64,000 bases of DNA from Brevundimonas sp. (GTDB lineage: Bacteria > Pseudomonadota > Alphaproteobacteria > Caulobacterales > Caulobacteraceae). The notes under the pieces are model-generated. The model did no database searches and had not been told where the DNA came from. It was given only the letters and a program-made list of their open reading frames with translations. The position numbers were made by a program, and so were the translations under genes. The stretch spans positions 162,255-226,254 of the forward strand of contig NZ_JACESA010000003.1 in NCBI RefSeq assembly GCF_013912065.1, in the 5' to 3' direction. Of the stretch, positions 1 through 8,825 are shown one piece after another; the stretch's first letter is position 1, and each line of letters starts with the position of its first letter.

Positions 1-393
1 GGCCAACAGGGCGCCCATGGCGGCGGGGACCGCCTGCAGGACGATCTGGCCCGTCGCGGGCCGCAACGGGGCTTCGCCGTCGATCACGCCGATCAGGACC
101 AGCAGAAATCCGGTGGTGACGAAGCCGACGGCCAGGGCGGCGAAGACATCCACCAAGGCGTGGACAAGCCCCTGGCTGCGGCTGAACCCGGCGAAGACCG
201 CGAGGCCGAGAAGCAGGGGCAGGCCGCTGAGCAGGAAGACGGCCAGGCGCACGGGATCGAGCGTCAGACCATAACGCCACATCTCCATCGTCATCAGCAG
301 AGGAAGGCCGAACAGCAGCGCCCCGCCGAAGGCCCGACCGAGATCGCGCCGGTAGTGGGTCTCGCGTGCGGCTTCGAGCGCGTGCGTGGTCAT
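1..393 (-). CDS. TIGR02587/DUF2391-type integral membrane protein (3' end off window)
   Basis: About 131 codons are visible, starting at the ATG complementary to 391-393 and running off the left edge without a stop. The N-terminus (MTTHALEAARETHYRRDLGR) leads into a first hydrophobic stretch containing GALLFGLPLLMTMEMW. Two further hydrophobic segments follow around residues 45-65 and 75-100. The GALLFGLPLLMTMEMW start is what I recognise from the TIGR02587/DUF2391 membrane protein family, whose function is unknown. It is divergent from the CtaG gene, with about 115 bp between the starts. The family call rests on motif memory and the gene is incomplete. Confidence 0.6.
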   Translation of the reverse strand, partial: MTTHALEAARETHYRRDLGRAFGGALLFGLPLLMTMEMWRYGLTLDPVRLAVFLLSGLPLLLGLAVFAGFSRSQGLVHALVDVFAALAVGFVTTGFLLVLIGVIDGEAPLRPATGQIVLQAVPAAMGALLA

Positions 394-507
394 GGGACGT
401 CAACGCGGCACTCTAAAAACCGCTCCGCTTCCCAGGGGCTTGGGATCGCGCGGAACCCTGGGGCGGGGCCGACTATTTATCTCCGATACCCTGGGGAGGT
501 TGAGCCG

Positions 508-1242
508 ATGACCGCGAACACCGTCTGGATACCCTATTGCGGGGCCGCGCCCCTGGCGGGGGAGTGGCGCTGGAATCTGGATCCGGTCCTGATCGCCGTC
601 TTGCTGGCGGCCTTGGCCCTGACCGTCTGGCGCACGTCCGGGCGTCCGCGCACCTTGGGTCTGGCGGCCGTCGGCGTACTGGTCGTGATCTTCATCTCCC
701 CGCTCTGCGCCCTGAGTTCGGCCCTGTTCTCGGCCAGGACCGTCCACCACGTCCTGCTGGTGACGGCGGTCGCGCCCCTGCTGGCCTGGGCCGGCCCCTT
801 GCGTCGGGCGGGGCCGCTGGGCCTGGCGACGGCGGTTCAGGCGGTGGTGCTGTGGGGATGGCACGCGCCGACGGCCTATGCGGCGGCCCTGTCCCATGAT
901 GGAATCTACTGGCTGATGCAGATCAGCCTTCTGGCGACAGCCCTGTGGTTCTGGGCCGGGGTCCGGGCGGCCTCCCTGCCGTCGGCGGTGGGGCATCTGC
1001 TGATCGCCATGGTGGCCATGGGCCTGCTGGGCGCCCTGCTGACATTCGCCAACCAGGCGGTCTATGCGCCGCACCTGGCGACCACCCAGGCCTGGGGTCT
1101 GACGCCGCTGGAGGACCAGCAGACGGCCGGACTGATCATGTGGGCGCCGGCGGCGGCGGTCTATCTGGCGGCGGCCCTTCTGGTGCTGGGGAGATGGATC
1201 GGCGACGAGCGTCCGATGACCCCTGCGGACGTCCGCCCGTGA
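508..1242 (+). CDS. ctaG: Cytochrome c oxidase assembly factor, CtaG/Caa3_CtaG family
   Basis: A 244-residue, strongly hydrophobic protein with about seven membrane segments. The ATG at 508 is preceded by a GGGGAGG ribosome site at 493-499. Longer reading of the frame upstream gives low-complexity residues that are not part of the family. Conserved features of the caa3-type CtaG family are present: HHVLL after the second helix region, the GWHAP motif, and a late segment ending in the DQQTAGLIMW motif. Members help put copper into the oxidase. The gene is coupled by a GTGA overlap to cytochrome b561 and lies just upstream of the oxidase genes, which supports a role in maturing that enzyme. Confidence 0.85.
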   Translation: MTANTVWIPYCGAAPLAGEWRWNLDPVLIAVLLAALALTVWRTSGRPRTLGLAAVGVLVVIFISPLCALSSALFSARTVHHVLLVTAVAPLLAWAGPLRRAGPLGLATAVQAVVLWGWHAPTAYAAALSHDGIYWLMQISLLATALWFWAGVRAASLPSAVGHLLIAMVAMGLLGALLTFANQAVYAPHLATTQAWGLTPLEDQQTAGLIMWAPAAAVYLAAALLVLGRWIGDERPMTPADVRP

Positions 1243-1973
1243 TCGATCGGCTGATCGGAAACATCCTGGAATGGGCCGCCGGGCACACGGATGAGGGCCG
1301 CTATTCCCCCGTCGCCATCCTGTTCCACTGGAGCATGGCCGGGCTGATGATCTTCCAGCTGTTCTGGGGCTGGTGGATGGGGCGCCAGCCGGTCGGGGGC
1401 GGCAAGGTCGCGGCGCACGACCTGCATTATGCGATCGGGGTGCTGATGCTGGTCCTGGCCATGGGGCGCGGCGCGTGGAAACTGTTGGCGCCGGGGCCGA
1501 TCAACGACGCGGACAAGCCGGGCTGGGAAAGCACCGCCGCCAGCCTGACCCATTATCTGTTCTACATCTGCCTGTTCGGCCTGCCGCTGACCGGCTGGGC
1601 CATGATCTCGGCGACGGCGCGCGAGCAGGATCTGACGCTGCTGGGCCTCGCCGCCTGGCCCCTGATGCCGATGCAGGATCTGTCCAACGTCCAGCGCTGG
1701 CAGGTCGAGGCGGTGGCGGAGTGGATGCACTGGGGATTGGTGATCACGCTTCTGGTGCTGATCCCGATCCATGTCGGGGCGGCGCTGAAGCACCAGATCA
1801 TCGATCGGGACGACGTATTCCATGGGATGTTGCCGGTCGTGCCGCAGCTGTCGCGGCGGCGGACGCGCTGGCAACGTCGGTACCGGGCGATCGAGAAGCG
1901 GGTGCGTTCTGCAGCCAGACGGCTAGTTCCCGGATTTCTCCATCGGTCAGACCGGCGACGGCTTGGCTCATGA
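1239..1973 (+). CDS. Cytochrome b561 family protein
   Basis: A 244-residue membrane protein read from GTG 1239, whose codon overlaps the CtaG stop. Four hydrophobic helices carry the histidines expected for two b hemes: FHWSMAG in helix 1, HDLHYAIG leading into helix 2, HYLFYICLFGLPLTGW in helix 3 and HWGLV...IPIHVGAALKHQ in helix 4. Family members pass electrons between carriers in the inner membrane. The family usually ends shortly after the KHQ..DRD motif, which here is near 1810. The last 45 or so residues are basic, without obvious fold, and lie antisense to the neighbouring cytochrome c gene, so the real C-terminus may be longer than usual or the stop may have been lost. Confidence 0.85.
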   Translation: MIDRLIGNILEWAAGHTDEGRYSPVAILFHWSMAGLMIFQLFWGWWMGRQPVGGGKVAAHDLHYAIGVLMLVLAMGRGAWKLLAPGPINDADKPGWESTAASLTHYLFYICLFGLPLTGWAMISATAREQDLTLLGLAAWPLMPMQDLSNVQRWQVEAVAEWMHWGLVITLLVLIPIHVGAALKHQIIDRDDVFHGMLPVVPQLSRRRTRWQRRYRAIEKRVRSAARRLVPGFLHRSDRRRLGS

Positions 1974-2529
1974 CGTTGCGGGGATCGTTACGACGCTGGC
2001 CGCTCCGCCAAAGGTGCAACTGGTCGATTGTATAGGCGGCGGGCTGGCCCCAGATAGCGGGATTGCCCGTGCCCACGCCCTCGCCGGCGACGCCGTGGCA
2101 TGAGGCGCAGGGGGCCACGCCGCGGCTGGGATCTCCCTCGAGATAAAGGCGCGGCGGCGACACCGATGTCACGGTCGGTCGCGGCGGAGCGGGCAGGGAG
2201 GCGTACCAGGCCGAGACCGCCCGGCGATCCCCGTCGTCGAGCCAGCGCGCCACCTCGGTCATCACCACGTTCTGGCGCACGTCGTTGGCGTAGTCCTCCA
2301 TCTGTTTCTGCAGATAGCCCGAGTCCAGACCGGCCAGACGCGGCACGCTGACGCCGTCGCCCCCGCCATCCAGACCGTGACAGGTGAAACAGGCGTTGGC
2401 TGGGCCGCCTTCGCCGCCGCTCATGGCGATGATCTGACCGGTGCGCGTGAAGGCCGCGCCGGTTTCATTGGTCGCGGGGGAGCAGCCGGCGGCTGCAAGC
2501 AACAACAGAGACGGGACCAGGGCGCGCAC
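1798..2529 (-). CDS. Di-heme cytochrome c lipoprotein (c4-like)
   Basis: Two heme-binding CxxCH motifs are visible, CFTCHG near residue 47 and CASCHG near residue 150, each followed by the usual loop. GTG at 2529 gives a short lipoprotein signal ending in the lipobox LAAAGC. The frame stays open to 2640 but the extra residues are proline- and arginine-rich and spoil the signal, so I prefer 2529. The protein should sit on the periplasmic side and carry electrons, probably to or from the adjacent oxidase. Its final 30 residues are low-complexity (Ala/Ser/Arg) and overlap the cytochrome b561 gene tail to tail by 176 bp. It is divergent from the next cytochrome gene. Confidence 0.75.
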   Translation of the reverse strand: MRALVPSLLLLAAAGCSPATNETGAAFTRTGQIIAMSGGEGGPANACFTCHGLDGGGDGVSVPRLAGLDSGYLQKQMEDYANDVRQNVVMTEVARWLDDGDRRAVSAWYASLPAPPRPTVTSVSPPRLYLEGDPSRGVAPCASCHGVAGEGVGTGNPAIWGQPAAYTIDQLHLWRSGQRRNDPRNVMSQAVAGLTDGEIRELAVWLQNAPASRSPGTDVASASAAATAAARPATSHGIRRPDR

Positions 2530-2657
2530 GAATGACCAACACGGGCGGCTGGCTGCGGTTCCGCTTGGGGGTCGGGCCGGAACCTTGACCGGATCGGGGG
2601 GTTGAAACCCGGAACGAGGGGATCGATGGTGAAGCGGCAAGTCCAGCAGGGATCGGC

Positions 2658-3020
2658 GTGAGGTGGGGCCTATTGTCCCTCGCGGCGCTGCTGTGCGCCT
2701 GCTCTGACAAGAGCGATCCGTCGCGCACGATCGCGGGCGCGGACAAGGCGCGCGGCCTGTCCGTCATGCAGTCGGTCGGGTGCGCCTCCTGCCATGTCAT
2801 TCCTGGCGTGGCCTGGCCCCAGGGCCGCGCCGGTCCATCCCTTGAAGGGTTCGCGCAGCGTTCGATGGTGGCGGGCCGGTTCCCGAACCGACCGGACATC
2901 CTCGTCGACTGGCTGATCGACGCGCCGTCGCTGGCGCCGACCACCGGCATGCCGGCCATGCCCCTGAGCCGGAGCGAGGCCAGGGACATAGCCGCCTATC
3001 TGTATGACCTCGATGACTAG
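2658..3020 (+). CDS. Mono-heme cytochrome c lipoprotein
   Basis: A 120-residue protein from GTG 2658 with CAGGG just upstream. The N-terminus MRWGLLSLAALLCAC is a short signal with a lipobox (LLCAC), so the mature protein is probably lipid-anchored. A single heme motif CASCH lies near residue 42 and a candidate axial Met in TTGMPAMP near residue 98. It overlaps the start of the subunit II gene by 17 bp, so it is probably a dedicated electron donor or accessory subunit of this oxidase. The family is the small membrane-anchored class I cytochrome c type. Confidence 0.8.
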   Translation: MRWGLLSLAALLCACSDKSDPSRTIAGADKARGLSVMQSVGCASCHVIPGVAWPQGRAGPSLEGFAQRSMVAGRFPNRPDILVDWLIDAPSLAPTTGMPAMPLSRSEARDIAAYLYDLDD

Positions 3021-3972
3021 ATCCGCCGCCCCCGATGGAACGGCCTCCTGGCCGCCGCCCGCCCTGGACCCCGCAGGCCCGTTCGCGGAGCCTTTGCACA
3101 CCCTGTCCTGGGTCTTGTTCGGCATGGGCCTGATCGTCACCCTGATCGTCGTGGCGGCCCTGGCGGTCGCCCTGTTCGGTCCCCGGCGATGGCGCGACCG
3201 GCTGGGGGGACGCAAGTTGGTCTGGATCGGCGGTTTGGCCTTCCCGGTCGTGGTGCTGAGCGGACTGCTGATCTACGGCCTCGGCCTGACCAGCCACCTG
3301 ACCCAGGAGCCCGAGCCGGGCGAGATGCGGATCCGGGTGACGGGCGAAATGTGGTGGTGGCGGGTCGCGTATCTGGACGGAGAAGGGCGCGAAGCCTTCC
3401 AGGACGCCAATGAACTTCATATCCCCACGGGCCAGCCGGTGGTGCTGGAACTGGACTCGGCGGATGTGATCCACAGCTTCTGGGTCCCGCGTCTGGCGGG
3501 CAAGGTGGACATGATCCCCGGACGGCGGAACCTGATGCGCATCCAGGCTGACGCTCCCGGGGCCTTCGGCGGCCAGTGCGCCGAATACTGCGGCGGTCCC
3601 CACGCCCTGATGGGGCTGGTGGTCGTGGCCCACGCGCCGGCGGACTATCAGGCCTGGTTCGCGCGTCAGTCACAGCCCGCCGCAACGGTCGCCATTCCGA
3701 TGCCGGGCATGCAGGTGTTCCAGCGGGCCGGATGCGGGGCCTGTCACACGGTCGCGGGCACGGTGTTCAACGGACAAGCCGGGCCGGATCTCAGCCATGT
3801 GGGATCGCGCCGCACCCTCGGCGCCGGCATATTGCCGAACAATCAGGGGACGCTGGTCGGCTGGATTTCCGACAGTCAGGCGATCAAACCGGGTAATCGC
3901 ATGCCCGCCTATCCGGTGCTGACCGGTCAGGAGTTGCGGGACGTCTCCGCCTGGCTCGAGAGCCTGAAGTGA
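3004..3972 (+). CDS. coxB: Cytochrome c oxidase subunit II with C-terminal cytochrome c domain
   Basis: A 322-residue protein. Two membrane helices lie near residues 35-58 and 72-95. The cupredoxin domain carries all CuA ligands: His157, Cys192, Glu194, Cys196, His200 and Met203 in CAEYCGGPHALM, plus the aromatic electron-entry stretch EMWWW near residue 115. A fused class I cytochrome c follows, with CGACH at 244-248 and a candidate axial Met in GNRMPAYP. This is the caa3 arrangement, in which the oxidase carries its own heme c. ATG 3004 overlaps the upstream cytochrome; ATG 3013 is an alternative. The stop overlaps the subunit I start (GTGA). Confidence 0.93.
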   Translation: MTSMTRSAAPDGTASWPPPALDPAGPFAEPLHTLSWVLFGMGLIVTLIVVAALAVALFGPRRWRDRLGGRKLVWIGGLAFPVVVLSGLLIYGLGLTSHLTQEPEPGEMRIRVTGEMWWWRVAYLDGEGREAFQDANELHIPTGQPVVLELDSADVIHSFWVPRLAGKVDMIPGRRNLMRIQADAPGAFGGQCAEYCGGPHALMGLVVVAHAPADYQAWFARQSQPAATVAIPMPGMQVFQRAGCGACHTVAGTVFNGQAGPDLSHVGSRRTLGAGILPNNQGTLVGWISDSQAIKPGNRMPAYPVLTGQELRDVSAWLESLK

Positions 3973-6506
3973 CCTCCGAAACCGGCTTCGACAGCAAGCA
4001 ATACGAGCGGTTCCCGACCGCGGGCGAGCGTCCGGCCGAGGAGCTGAAAGAGCTCGAAGCCCTGTGGTGCGCGCCCAAGGGGTGGCAGTGGATCACGGCC
4101 ATCAACAACAACTATATCGGCGTCTATTACGTCGGCGCCGCCATGCTGTTCTTCGTGCTGGCCGGGATCCTGGCCGTGCTGATCCGCACCCAGCTGGCCG
4201 TGCCGATGAGCGGCATCCTGCCGACCGAGACCTATAATCAGATCTTCACCGTGCACGGCACGATGATGATGTTCCTGTTCGCCGTGCCCGCGGTGGAAGC
4301 CCTGTCGGTGCTGTTGCTGCCCCAGATGCTGGGCGCGCGGGACCTGCCGTTCCCGCGCCTCTCGGCCTACGCCTTCTGGGCCTATCTGATCGGCGGTCTG
4401 GCCTTCTTCTGTTCGCTGTTCTTCGGCCTGGCCCCGAACGGCGGCTGGTTCATGTATCCGCCGCTGTCGTCCACCGCCTTTTCGCCGGGCATAAACGCGG
4501 ACTTCTGGCTGCTGGGGATCGGTTTCATCGAGATTTCGGCCATCGCCGGGGCCATCGAGATCATCGTCGGCGTCCTGCGCAACCGCGCGCCGGGCATGAC
4601 CCTGGCCCGGATGCCGGTCTTCGCCTGGGCCATGCTGATCTTCGCCGGGATGATCATCATCGCCTTCCCGTCGGTCATTCTGGCCACGACCCTGATGGAG
4701 CTGGAGCGCGTCTTCGGCTGGCCCTTCTTCGACCCGCTGAAGGGCGGCGACCCGATGCTGTGGCAGCATCTGTTCTGGTTCTTCGGCCACCCGGAGGTCT
4801 ACATCATCTTCCTGCCGGCGGCGGGGGCCATGTCGACCATGATCCCCGGCATAGTTCGCGCCCCCCTGGTCGGACATACGGCGGTGATCCTGGCCATACT
4901 GGCGACCGGCTTCATCAGTTTCGGCGTGTGGGCCCACCACATGTTCACGACCGGCATGCCGACCATCTCGACCAGCTATTTCTCGGCAGCCTCGATGGCG
5001 GTGTCGATTCCGGCGGGCATCCAGGTCTTCGCCTGGATCGCCACGATAGCGGCGGGGCGGATGCGGTTCTCGGTGGCCGGCCTGTTCGTGCTGGGGGCCA
5101 TCATCACCTTCACCATGGGCGGCCTGACAGGGGTCATGGTGGCCATGGTTCCGTTCGACTGGCAGGTGCACGACACCTATTTCATCGTCGCCCACCTGCA
5201 CTATGTGCTGATCGGCGGCATGGTCCTGCCCTTCTTCGCCGCCATCTACTACTGGCTGCCGATGTCCTCCAGCCGGGCGCTGAGCGAGCGGCTGGGGCGG
5301 TGGGTCTTCTGGCTGATCTTCTCCGGGGTCCACATCACCTTCCTGCCGATGCATTTCAGCGGCCTGATGGGCATGCCGCGTCGGGTCTTCACCTATCTGC
5401 CCGGCCGGGGGCTGGAACTGCCCAATCTGCTGTCGACGGTTGGGACGGTGGTGGTCTCTGTCGGCGTCATCCTGTGGATCGTCGACATGGCGCGGAACTT
5501 CCGCCCTTTCGGGTCCGGAACCGCCGGCAATCCGCACGACGCGCCGGGGCTGGAGTGGTTGCCGACCGGCAATTATTCGGTGCGCTCGATCCCCGTGATC
5601 AGCAGCCTCTACCCGCTGTGGGAACAGAAGGCTCTGGCGCGCGACGTCGAGGCGGGCCGCTATATGCTGCCCGACGCCCCGACCCATGGCCGCGAAACCC
5701 TCGTCACCTCCACCCTGAACGCAGAACCCCAGTATCTTCAGCGAATCCCCGTGCCTTCGCCCTGGCATGTCTGGGCGGCGGTGTTCACGGCCGGGTTTTT
5801 CCTGCTGCTGACCATCCAGGCCTATATGGCCTCGGCCATCAGCGGCGTGTTGGCGGTCTGGTGCGTGATGCGCTGGTGCTGGATGCTGGACCGACCCAGG
5901 ATCGAGGACGAGGTCGATATCGGGGCCGGAATCCGCGTCCCCACCTATGTCAGCGGCCCCTCCAGCCATGGCTGGTGGGCCATGGTCACCACCCTGATCG
6001 TCGCCGGCATGGTGCTGGCCATGGCGGCCTTCAGCTATGTCTTCCTGTGGAGCCGCAATCCCCAGGACTGGGTCGCCCCGCCGGGGATGGCGTCTCTGAT
6101 CCTGGTCGTGGCCGGCTACGGGCTAGGGGCCGGCCTGGCCTGGGCCTCGTGCCGGGTGCTGGCGCTCGACCGTCCGCGCAGCCCGGTCATCTCCACGCTG
6201 CTGATGGTCCTGGCCGTCGCCTCGACGACAGCCGCCTGGGCGGTCGATCTTCAGGCGTGGCGGGCGGGGCCTTTGCAGGCCTCGGCGACCGGCCAGGGGG
6301 CGACCGTCTTCTTCCTTCTGTCATGGCAGGGTTTCTTCGCCGCCATTCTGGTGCTGATGGCCGTCTACGCCGTGCTGCGGTGGGCCTTCGGTCATGTGGA
6401 GGCGCGCCGTCCGTCCACCTTCCAGCTGATCGGCCTGTTCGTCGCCTATGCCGCGGGGCAGGGGGCGTTCATGAGCCTGCTCACCCAACTGTTCCCGGGA
6501 GGCTGA
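3969..6506 (+). CDS. coxA: Cytochrome c oxidase subunit I/III fusion
   Basis: An 845-residue membrane protein starting at GTG 3969. Residues 40-560 are a heme-copper oxidase subunit I. His96 is in VHGTMMMF, the CuB ligand His274 and cross-linked Tyr278 are in FGHPEVY, His323-324 are in AHHMFTTG, and the heme ligands His409 and His411 are in HDTYFIVAHLHY. The glutamate in HPEVY marks an A1-type proton channel. Residues about 600-845 add six or seven helices that resemble subunit III fused to the end, so no separate coxC is needed. With the upstream gene it forms a terminal oxidase reducing oxygen to water and pumping protons. Confidence 0.93.
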   Translation: MTSETGFDSKQYERFPTAGERPAEELKELEALWCAPKGWQWITAINNNYIGVYYVGAAMLFFVLAGILAVLIRTQLAVPMSGILPTETYNQIFTVHGTMMMFLFAVPAVEALSVLLLPQMLGARDLPFPRLSAYAFWAYLIGGLAFFCSLFFGLAPNGGWFMYPPLSSTAFSPGINADFWLLGIGFIEISAIAGAIEIIVGVLRNRAPGMTLARMPVFAWAMLIFAGMIIIAFPSVILATTLMELERVFGWPFFDPLKGGDPMLWQHLFWFFGHPEVYIIFLPAAGAMSTMIPGIVRAPLVGHTAVILAILATGFISFGVWAHHMFTTGMPTISTSYFSAASMAVSIPAGIQVFAWIATIAAGRMRFSVAGLFVLGAIITFTMGGLTGVMVAMVPFDWQVHDTYFIVAHLHYVLIGGMVLPFFAAIYYWLPMSSSRALSERLGRWVFWLIFSGVHITFLPMHFSGLMGMPRRVFTYLPGRGLELPNLLSTVGTVVVSVGVILWIVDMARNFRPFGSGTAGNPHDAPGLEWLPTGNYSVRSIPVISSLYPLWEQKALARDVEAGRYMLPDAPTHGRETLVTSTLNAEPQYLQRIPVPSPWHVWAAVFTAGFFLLLTIQAYMASAISGVLAVWCVMRWCWMLDRPRIEDEVDIGAGIRVPTYVSGPSSHGWWAMVTTLIVAGMVLAMAAFSYVFLWSRNPQDWVAPPGMASLILVVAGYGLGAGLAWASCRVLALDRPRSPVISTLLMVLAVASTTAAWAVDLQAWRAGPLQASATGQGATVFFLLSWQGFFAAILVLMAVYAVLRWAFGHVEARRPSTFQLIGLFVAYAAGQGAFMSLLTQLFPGG

Positions 6507-6507
6507 G

Positions 6508-6816
6508 ATGAGAACCTGGGCCTGGATGACCGGAGGGCTGATCCTGTGGGCCGCGCACTTCATGGGCCTCTACGCCCTGGCCAGCGCGGCCGACGTGGTC
6601 TCGACGGCCGACGATCCCGCCTGGCGGATGGGCGGTCTCGCCTTCAGCGTGGTCTGCGTCGCTCTGGCGGCCGTGCTGCTGCTCCTCGCCTTGAAACGCC
6701 TGTCCACGCGACGCGAGGCGGGCGGCGTATTCCGCGATCAACTCGCCGCCGCGAGCGCCGGTCTCGCCGGCCTCGCCATGGTCTGGCAGACCCTGCCGAC
6801 CGTCCTCGGCTATTGA
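6508..6816 (+). CDS. Small membrane protein of the oxidase cluster
   Basis: A 102-residue protein starting one base after the subunit I stop codon (TGAGATG), so almost certainly co-translated with it. Three hydrophobic stretches (about residues 7-28, 42-62 and 80-98) with short polar loops predict an inner-membrane protein. I do not recognise a named family. Position at the end of the oxidase operon and its size suggest a small accessory or assembly subunit, which is inference. A short 23-bp gap separates it from the convergent M56 peptidase gene. Confidence 0.75.
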   Translation: MRTWAWMTGGLILWAAHFMGLYALASAADVVSTADDPAWRMGGLAFSVVCVALAAVLLLLALKRLSTRREAGGVFRDQLAAASAGLAGLAMVWQTLPTVLGY

Positions 6817-6839
6817 TACAGAGGACGGCGGGGGCAGGC

Positions 6840-8432
6840 TTAGTCCTGAGAACGAGCGTCTCGCGCCAGGCGGTCCGCGTCTCGCTCCATCTCGTCCGCC
6901 TTGGTGGGCAGGCTGGTGGAGAGGGCCAGGAGTTCGGCGTCGGTGACGTGGTTTCCTCGGGCGCGATTCTCGGCGATCTGACGGGCGCGATAGGCGGGAT
7001 CGCGAAGCCGGAAGGCTTCCGCCCGCATCTCCTGAGCCCCCTTGCGCATCTGCTCGGCGCCCTGGGCCATATGGTGAGCGGCGTCCTCGCGAGCGCGCGC
7101 CGCCTGGAGACGGGCCTGTTCGCCTAAACGACGCGCCTGTTCGCCTTCGACGCGGGCCTGGGCGGCGTGAGCGTGCGCCTCGGCGCTGGCGATTCGGGCG
7201 GTCTGGGCCTGCGCGTGGCTGTCATCGGCCTGGCGGCGGGCTTCGGCGGCGTGAGCGCGGGCCTTCTCGGCTTCGGCGCGGGCGTCCCACGCTCTGCGCT
7301 TCTCCTCCGGGGAGGAAGCGCGGATATGGATGTGGCTCGAGCTGAAGACGGGCGGGGCCGGAGGCGCGGGCGGCGTCGGCGCGACGACGGCGGACGGCGG
7401 CGCGGGCGGCTCCGGCGGGGCAGGCGGCGCCGGCGGCTCGGGCGCTTCAGGCGGGCTGACCCAGGCCTGACGGCTGAGTTCCAGCGCGGCCAGGGGCGTG
7501 GCGACGGCGGCGAGGGCGACGACGGTCAGGGCGACAGTCAACGGGCGACGGCGGGACGGCGTGTTCGACATGATGCAGGCGATCCTTGTCTTCAGGGTGC
7601 GGGCGTCGGCGGCCATGGGGCTGGCGGCGCAGGGAATGAAACGGGGAACGGGATGAGCGGCCAGGCGGACCAGGGCGCGGGCGTAGACCTGACGCTCCAC
7701 CCTGGTCAGGGCGTCGGCGTCGGCGGCCTGTTCGGAACGGGCGACCAGTTCCATGTGCAGAGCCCAGACCAGGGGATTGAACCAGAAGAGAGCCAGGCTG
7801 AGGCGCGACAGGACCAGGAAAACCCAGTCTCCGCGCCGCAGGTGGGCCAGCTCGTGAGCGAGGATGGCCGGGGCGGCCTGGCGCTCGGCGAGGCTGCCGG
7901 GATCGACCAGGATGACGCCGGGCGCCGCGCCCCAGCTGAGCGGACCCGACAGCCGGTCGCTGGCGATCAGGCGCGGAGGTTCGCCGGTGGTCTGGGTTTC
8001 CAGCGCGGTCCGCCAGGCGGGGCATTTGACCGGCCGGCCATCGCGGGTCCAGCGATCCAGGGTGTGCAGGCCCAGCAGCAGCCGTGCGGCGATGGCGACG
8101 ACGCCGATCAGCCAAAGAACGCCGACGATCAGGGCGGGCGTGGGCCAGGGCAGGGCGCCGGAGATTTCGACCCCGGCGACGGGGCCGACCTCGCCTTCCC
8201 ACATGGGCAGGCTCTGGGGCGTGATGAGGGGTTCGGCGGCGGGCAGGAGCGCCAGCTTCAATGCCGGCACGACCGCCATGATCACCGGCAGGGCCAGCAG
8301 CAGACAGGTCACGCCGCGCAGGATATCGACCCGGTCGACCGGCCGCTGGGCCAGAAGGCGCGCGCAGATCAGGCCGGCGCCGGCGATCAGGCTGGACTTG
8401 ACCAGCAGCGAAAGCAGAAGGGCCCAGGTCAC
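6840..8432 (-). CDS. M56 (BlaR1-like) membrane metallopeptidase with coiled-coil tail
   Basis: A 530-residue protein. N-terminal helices (residues 4-25, 40-62 and 98-120) precede the zinc peptidase motif HELAH at 193-197, with a further helix pair after it and a downstream EQAADADAL segment that supplies the third metal ligand region. A BlaR1 sensor would end in a penicillin-binding domain. Here there is instead a proline-rich linker (PPAPPEPPAPP) near residues 335-365 and then about 150 residues of Ala/Arg/Glu-rich coiled coil. It overlaps the BlaI-type repressor gene by 4 bp, so the pair should form a signal-activated protease and repressor circuit. The signal is unknown; a beta-lactam is not implied. 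Confidence 0.85.
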   Translation of the reverse strand: MTWALLLSLLVKSSLIAGAGLICARLLAQRPVDRVDILRGVTCLLLALPVIMAVVPALKLALLPAAEPLITPQSLPMWEGEVGPVAGVEISGALPWPTPALIVGVLWLIGVVAIAARLLLGLHTLDRWTRDGRPVKCPAWRTALETQTTGEPPRLIASDRLSGPLSWGAAPGVILVDPGSLAERQAAPAILAHELAHLRRGDWVFLVLSRLSLALFWFNPLVWALHMELVARSEQAADADALTRVERQVYARALVRLAAHPVPRFIPCAASPMAADARTLKTRIACIMSNTPSRRRPLTVALTVVALAAVATPLAALELSRQAWVSPPEAPEPPAPPAPPEPPAPPSAVVAPTPPAPPAPPVFSSSHIHIRASSPEEKRRAWDARAEAEKARAHAAEARRQADDSHAQAQTARIASAEAHAHAAQARVEGEQARRLGEQARLQAARAREDAAHHMAQGAEQMRKGAQEMRAEAFRLRDPAYRARQIAENRARGNHVTDAELLALSTSLPTKADEMERDADRLARDARSQD

Positions 8433-8803
8433 GGCTTGCGCTCCACGGCGTCGTCGATCATCCGTTCCAGGGCGGCGGCCTCTTGCGGGGTCAGCTTCTG
8501 GCCCAGGCCCAACAGGGCGGTGGCCGCGCTGGCGGCCGAACCGGCGAAGAAGGTGTCGATCATCCGCTGCAGGGCGCCGGCGGCGACGGCTTCCGTGCGC
8601 TGGACCGGGCCATAGACGAAGCCGTCGGGACCGGCGGCCCGTTCGATCAGCCCCTTGGTCTCCAGCCGGGACAACAGGGTGCGGACGGCCGAGTCGCTGA
8701 GCGGGTCGGACAGGGCGTTGCGGACGGCGGCGGCCGTGCCGGTCTCAAGCCGACACAGGGTCTCGAAAACCTCGCGTTCGCGGCGGGGCAGGGATTCGAT
8801 CAT
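8429..8803 (-). CDS. blaI: BlaI/MecI/CopY family transcriptional repressor
   Basis: A 124-residue winged-helix protein. The N-terminus LPRREREVFETLCRLETGT and the recognition region SDSAVRTLLSRLETKGLIER match the BlaI/MecI family, followed by the beta wing with GFVYGPV and a C-terminal dimerisation helix region. Family repressors are cut by the partner M56 protease. Its stop overlaps the M56 start codon, and a good operator candidate with CTAC/GTAG arms lies 20-50 bp upstream, so autorepression of this two-gene operon is expected. Confidence 0.9.
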   Translation of the reverse strand: MIESLPRREREVFETLCRLETGTAAAVRNALSDPLSDSAVRTLLSRLETKGLIERAAGPDGFVYGPVQRTEAVAAGALQRMIDTFFAGSAASAATALLGLGQKLTPQEAAALERMIDDAVERKP

Positions 8804-8825
8804 GGCGCTCTCCCGGTGCTGTTGA

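Noticed and set aside
2530-2640. Longer N-terminus for the di-heme cytochrome from ATG 2640
   Set aside because: It adds a Pro/Arg-rich stretch before the lipoprotein signal and leaves almost no room for the divergent gene's promoter.
3927-5969. 680-codon open frame antisense to the oxidase subunit I gene
   Set aside because: It is the GC-rich mirror of a well-supported gene, with His/Asp/Arg/Gln-rich low-complexity translation and no domain.
6840-8803. A beta-lactam resistance locus
   Set aside because: No beta-lactamase or penicillin-binding sensor domain is present, so the BlaI/M56 pair alone does not support it.
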